NCBI GenBank assembly: GCA_021781535.1
Contig: JAJXWO010000001.1
Coordinates: forward strand, 186,001-250,000
Length of the DNA: 64,000 nt
From: Deltaproteobacteria bacterium
GTDB taxonomy: Bacteria > Desulfobacterota > Desulfuromonadia > Geobacterales > Pseudopelobacteraceae
Direction: 5' to 3'
Shown: one piece after another, positions 60,405 to 64,000 of the stretch
Layout of the letters: each line of letters starts with the position of its first letter
How positions within the stretch are numbered: position 1 is the stretch's first letter
Program-made: the position numbers and the translations under genes
The notes under the pieces: model-generated
Told to the model about the DNA's origin: nothing
Seen by the model: the letters and a program-made list of their open reading frames with translations, nothing else
Databases searched by the model: none

Positions 60405-61112
60405 TCAGGCAGTCAACCGGTCCCGGTCGAATTCTTTGCGAGTTCGCGTAATACCTGCAATAACAGGTTCAACCGTTTCGTCCAGAGTGCCGAAGCTGAG
60501 GCCGATGCCGGGTGCATGGCGTGTAATCCCCCACGGTTTGATTCTGCGTACTTCTGCCGGTATGAGACAGCCGAATTCCGGGATCAGAATCGTTAACGGG
60601 TCTCCAATACGGAATCTTTCGGCTTGCAAATCAACGATGAATGTTCCTCCCCACGAAATGTCCAAGGTAAATCCCCGAGACTCCACGCCACTATGAGTAA
60701 TAATGGTGGCAAGGCAGACCGGATGACGCCGGAATTCACGCAGCCGCTTTGGGACATGAGTCACACAGGTTTTGTGCAGAAAGTCATCAAGGCTTTTGTC
60801 CTGCTTGGCACTTCCCGGCATTGCCATTGGAACAAGCATGCCACCCATCGTCCGTACCCGCAAGGTCGGTAAAAAGTTGGCCATGGTATAGGCGACAATC
60901 TTCTCTTCTCCCTTTGACTTGATAATTGAAGGGAGATCGACCAGTATGCCACTGTACAAACCATTGAGGGCGAACGTCTCTGCCTCACAAAAGCTGCTAC
61001 AGGCAACTGCGGCAGCTCCTGACTTGGTCAGGACGGAGGATAGTGCCATCCTGGTTTCATCACTGTATGAGATAACCAGAAGCGGTTGTGGTGGTAACGG
61101 CTTGTCCGACAC
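60405..61112 (-). CDS. PilZ-domain protein with receiver-like N-terminus
   Basis: About 235 residues. The N-terminal ~110 resemble a degenerate receiver (LLVISYSDETRMALSSVLTK, GILVDLPS). The C-terminal half is a PilZ domain with the c-di-GMP-binding arginines (RRHPVC) and DISWGG, matching RxxxR ... D/NxSxxG. The frame is open to TTG 61142, but GTG 61112, six bases after AGGAGA, is better supported. It lies directly downstream of an HD-GYP phosphodiesterase, so both ends of a c-di-GMP circuit are adjacent. Confidence 0.83.
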   Translation of the reverse strand: MSDKPLPPQPLLVISYSDETRMALSSVLTKSGAAAVACSSFCEAETFALNGLYSGILVDLPSIIKSKGEEKIVAYTMANFLPTLRVRTMGGMLVPMAMPGSAKQDKSLDDFLHKTCVTHVPKRLREFRRHPVCLATIITHSGVESRGFTLDISWGGTFIVDLQAERFRIGDPLTILIPEFGCLIPAEVRRIKPWGITRHAPGIGLSFGTLDETVEPVIAGITRTRKEFDRDRLTA

Positions 61113-61134
61113 TCCGTCTCTCCTCACTCTTGTA

Positions 61135-62265
61135 TCAGGCAATGTGCCGGGATTTCAGTACTTCCTCAAAAGGGTTATGTTCACAGCCAGGAATATCCTG
61201 TAGCGAGTTTTTAATGACAACAAAACGTTCCAGATTTGTCATAAAGAGATCCAGCAATTCCGGATCAAAGAACACGCCCCGGTCCTTCAGCATCAGAGTT
61301 GCCGTCTCCTCGATAGAAAACGCTTTTTTGTAGGGGCGTTCGGAAGCCAAGGCATCAAAGACATCGACAATCATCACAATCCTGCCATAAATGTGAATAT
61401 CCGTGCCCTTCAATCTGTTGGGATAGCCATTGCCATCCCAGCGTTCGTGGTGTTGCTCCGCAATTATTCGCCCCGCTTCAATGACAGGAAAATGCTCGGC
61501 GCCACTCAGGATCTTTCCGCCGATAGCGGCATGCATCCGCATTATTTCATATTCCTGTGCGGTCAGTTTGCCCGGTTTCAATAAAATGTGATCCGGAATC
61601 CCGATTTTGCCGACATCGTGGAGTGGTGATGCGTAGCGCAGGATCTCACAATCTTCCGCCGTCATGCCGGCCAGATGAGCCAGTTCACGCGAGAGGTGAC
61701 TTATCCTCACCGTATGCATGCCAGTTTCGAGGTCGCGATACTCCGCCGCCTTACCAAGCCGGAGTGAAATTTCATATTCTGCTTCCTGCGAAAGCACCAG
61801 CGCTTTTTGCAGTGCGGCAGTCTTTTTAACTACCTCCCGTTCCAGTGCATCGTTCATATCCCGCGTAATGTCACTCAGCTTTTTAATTCTGACGTGATTC
61901 ATCACCCGCAGTTTAAGTTCTTGCGGATCATATGGCTTCGCGAGAAAGTCATTGGCCCCCATGGTAAGAGTTTTGAGGACTTCACTTTTATCAGCTGTCA
62001 CAACAATAACCGGGATTTCGCGCATTCGCTCGTGGCGCTTAAGGAGCTGCAGGGTATCAAAGCCATTCAGGACGGGCATTTCAAGATCAAGCCGAATGAT
62101 GTCGATATCACTGCTCTGCTCCAGGATATCCAGAGCCTCGCGGCCGTTCAAGGCACGCAGAATCGTAAGATCTTCCAGCCCGGAAAGGGCGGTCAACATG
62201 ACCTCGATCAAATCGATATTAAATTCGTCGTCATCGACAACGAGTACCCGAATGTCGGTATTCAT
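61135..62265 (-). CDS. Response regulator with HD-GYP c-di-GMP phosphodiesterase domain
   Basis: A 376-residue protein. Receiver domain ~1-130 with acidic residues VLVVDDDEF, acceptor Asp in IIRLDLEMPVLNG (~residue 58), Thr in VVTADKS and Lys in LAKPYDP. A helical linker follows, and then HD-GYP (~180-350) with LHDVGKIGIPD and HHERWDGNGYP intact, so phosphodiesterase activity is expected. It sits between cheX-like and PilZ genes on the same strand. Confidence 0.94.
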   Translation of the reverse strand: MNTDIRVLVVDDDEFNIDLIEVMLTALSGLEDLTILRALNGREALDILEQSSDIDIIRLDLEMPVLNGFDTLQLLKRHERMREIPVIVVTADKSEVLKTLTMGANDFLAKPYDPQELKLRVMNHVRIKKLSDITRDMNDALEREVVKKTAALQKALVLSQEAEYEISLRLGKAAEYRDLETGMHTVRISHLSRELAHLAGMTAEDCEILRYASPLHDVGKIGIPDHILLKPGKLTAQEYEIMRMHAAIGGKILSGAEHFPVIEAGRIIAEQHHERWDGNGYPNRLKGTDIHIYGRIVMIVDVFDALASERPYKKAFSIEETATLMLKDRGVFFDPELLDLFMTNLERFVVIKNSLQDIPGCEHNPFEEVLKSRHIA

Positions 62266-62304
62266 AGGAATAGTTTTCAGTGGTGTTCGGCGGATGCCGG
62301 CAGG

Positions 62305-62808
62305 TTATTCTTCGATTGAGAGCGCTACCATGAACCACTCTTCGTCTGTGGCAAACTTGAGCGTAATGTTTTCAAGATTGTTTCCGGTCGAGACAACATA
62401 GTCAGCGCCATTAACAACCGAAGGGGTCGATAGCTGAATGTCCGATCCGCCTTTAGAGAGGTGCTGCTTGAAAGAACCGGCGACCATGTTGGCAATTTCT
62501 CCCATGGCATCGTTGACGTCATCATCGATCTCGGTCACTTCCATGCCCAGCATCAAAGATGTAAACGATATGGCCAGTGGCCAGGGAAGGTGTACGCTCA
62601 CCAGCCCGTTATAGGTGCCTGCAAGCCCGACCATGGCCGTGAGGCACTCTTTGAAATGCGTGGTAACATCTATCTGGATCGGCAGGTGCATCAGGTCCTC
62701 AACACCGACCATAGTGATAAAAACATCCTGGACATCCTTGATAAGGCTTTTAATCAGTTGATCTTCTGTCATGTTGATCGCAGCAAGTGTCTCTGGTTTC
62801 ATCGGCAT
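62305..62808 (-). CDS. CheX-family protein, second paralogue
   Basis: A 167-residue CheX-type protein with the phosphatase helix DAMGEIANMVAGSFKQHLSK (E-x2-N) and AMVGLAGTYNGLVSVHLPWP, closely matching the protein at 20199-20705. GGAGGAG precedes ATG 62808. It is the gene upstream of the HD-GYP response regulator (39 bases), so that receiver or another CheY-like protein may be its target. Confidence 0.9.
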   Translation of the reverse strand: MPMKPETLAAINMTEDQLIKSLIKDVQDVFITMVGVEDLMHLPIQIDVTTHFKECLTAMVGLAGTYNGLVSVHLPWPLAISFTSLMLGMEVTEIDDDVNDAMGEIANMVAGSFKQHLSKGGSDIQLSTPSVVNGADYVVSTGNNLENITLKFATDEEWFMVALSIEE

Positions 62809-62878
62809 GATGGCTCCTCCCTTATTACTGAATTAAACTAACCGGTAAACTCTGCAATTCATTCATCAAAAACAATAT

Positions 62879-64000
62879 TTAGTATGCCGAGTCAAGAACT
62901 GTTATCTTGATTCGGCCGATAATTGCAATGATCGGTGCCATATCCTTTGGAAGATGACCTTCGAGCAGTTTGAGGTGGGTGGGGTCAGCCGGGATTTGAT
63001 TATACGTGGGATCGACTGAAACCCAGCGGCCTTCAATAAAACTCTCGGCCCAGCTATGGTAGAGAAAGCCTTTTCCATCCAGATATACCAGGCCGGAAAC
63101 AAAACGGGTCGGAATACCCGCAGCCCGTGCCAAGGCAGTGTAGAGGCGTGCATGTGTCTGACAGTTGCCGCGCTTCGACTTGAAGCTTTCTACGGCACTG
63201 CCGCCGTCATCAATGGTATCTTTCAGCCAATCCGCCGTCCAGGATGCCAGCACCCTGGCCAGATCTTTCTGGCTTTTGACACCAGTTGCAAGAGCTTTGG
63301 CCTGAGCCAGAATTTCAGGTGCGTCAGCCTCAATCTTGTCAGCCGGTTTCAGCTGTGCATCTGTCGGTTCCTGTGCTTTTGATTCTGAAGAAATCTGGAC
63401 AAGAGAACCGGTTCTAAAGGTTACGAGGCCATTGCTGCCCTTAATTGCCTGCTGTCCTCCCCCCTGCAACAGCGGCAAAGCATCATCCCAACCGCTGATC
63501 TCAACTTTCAGGCCTGTCAACTTCTTTGGATCCTTGATTGGTGGCTGTACGCGCACCAGGCTAAAGTCATAAATAAGGTCCTTCTTGGCAAGGGCCCAAT
63601 CGCAGATGAAAGTGCCAAGAGCCGCGGGTGGTTCAGCTTTGGTTATTACCAGTCCATCCCGAACGGATTCCTCAAGCGTATTACCGTGCCCATCGACCCA
63701 GATATCATTGTTTACAAAGGGATACAGATTGTTGCGGAGCTTTAGGGCAGGCACGCCTTCAGACGTTTTGTCCTCACCGAGTACCGTAATCTGTATCACC
63801 TTGATCTTCGGCTCTTCAGGGTCGAATGCCTGGATTTTATATGATGATCCCGGTGAAACTGTCCGCATCAGAGGATATAAATTAAGGGCCGGACCTGGAT
63901 AGACTTCACCTTTGAATTTAATCGATCTGTCGGTTGTTTTGCCGTTGGCTTCGCTTTTTATATGGATGGCCCCGCCGTAGACCTTGCCGCTGAGGTGCGA
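62879..64000 (-). CDS. Transglutaminase-like protein (5' end beyond window)
   Basis: The frame stays open from the stop at 62879 to the right edge (about 373 codons). The sequence above the internal Met at 63868 (HLSGKVYGGAIHIKSEANGK and onward) reads as coding, so the gene starts outside. The C-terminal transglutaminase/protease-like domain has the Cys-His-Asp triad: Cys in KRGNCQTHARLYTALARAAG, His in YHSWAESF and Asp in WVSVDPTYNQ. The N-terminal part is beta-rich and probably extracytoplasmic. Possible roles are peptide cleavage or cross-linking in the envelope; the substrate is unknown. Confidence 0.85.
   Translation of the reverse strand, partial: SHLSGKVYGGAIHIKSEANGKTTDRSIKFKGEVYPGPALNLYPLMRTVSPGSSYKIQAFDPEEPKIKVIQITVLGEDKTSEGVPALKLRNNLYPFVNNDIWVDGHGNTLEESVRDGLVITKAEPPAALGTFICDWALAKKDLIYDFSLVRVQPPIKDPKKLTGLKVEISGWDDALPLLQGGGQQAIKGSNGLVTFRTGSLVQISSESKAQEPTDAQLKPADKIEADAPEILAQAKALATGVKSQKDLARVLASWTADWLKDTIDDGGSAVESFKSKRGNCQTHARLYTALARAAGIPTRFVSGLVYLDGKGFLYHSWAESFIEGRWVSVDPTYNQIPADPTHLKLLEGHLPKDMAPIIAIIGRIKITVLDSAY

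Noticed and set aside
1-64000. CRISPR arrays, tRNA or rRNA genes, insertion sequences, prophage
   Set aside because: No regularly spaced repeats, tRNA-like cloverleafs, transposase or phage proteins were seen in the window.

Overview
The window looks like chromosomal DNA of a Geobacter-type bacterium (Desulfuromonadota, Geobacterales). This is inferred from the gene content: a near-complete flagellar cluster with CheX-type phosphatases, HD-GYP and PilZ genes, a GspCDEF block, an Mla lipid-transport operon and a GAF/sigma-54 activator. The species cannot be named from sequence alone. I saw no tRNA or rRNA gene, insertion sequence, phage gene or CRISPR array. Coding density is high, and many genes overlap by 1-20 bases in long operons.

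Layout. 1-6490 (minus): a sigma-54 activator cut by the left edge, the anti-sigma factor flgM, an uncharacterised 612-residue protein, an MBL-fold hydrolase and a gamma-carbonic-anhydrase-like protein. 6662-19686 (plus): dapF, gspCDEF (part of a type II secretion system), an alpha-glucan phosphorylase, a triple-repeat FliK-like protein paired with an FlhB-C-terminal-like protein, and a phosphohexomutase. 19716-23976: cheY, cheX, a CheC-like protein fused to a degenerate receiver, and a secreted TPR protein.

24138-40618 is the flagellar export, basal-body and hook cluster: flgBC-fliEFGHIJ-motE-like-fliK-flgD-(TIGR02530 gene)-flgE, then a hairpin, then fliLMNOPQR-flhB. It is preceded by a good sigma-54 promoter candidate. 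flhB appears to start at an ACG codon, so a caller restricted to ATG/GTG/TTG would drop about 29 conserved N-terminal residues.

40784-46463 (plus) is a mixed block: PfkB kinase, TPR lipoprotein, RodZ-like protein, two stand-alone receivers, a Usp protein and an FAD dehydrogenase. 46464-54860 (minus) reads lon, mlaE, an EVE-domain gene, mlaF, mlaD and two M16 peptidases (one active-type, one without the zinc motif). It looks like one envelope/proteostasis transcription unit.

55208-60392 (plus) holds the most unusual element. A sigma-70-like promoter drives a 20-codon ORF with an excellent Shine-Dalgarno sequence. A GC hairpin and a strong intrinsic terminator follow, and then a MacAB-type (macrolide-exporter-like) efflux operon. 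The peptide contains R-F-R-I-R, which matches the +X+ motif at which macrolide-bound ribosomes stall. A segment of its coding sequence can pair with the 5' arm of the terminator. I propose a drug-sensing attenuator, with the caveat that a second promoter seems to lie after the terminator. HIT and M16 genes follow. 60405-64000 (minus) encodes a PilZ protein, an HD-GYP response regulator, a second CheX and a transglutaminase-like protein cut by the right edge.
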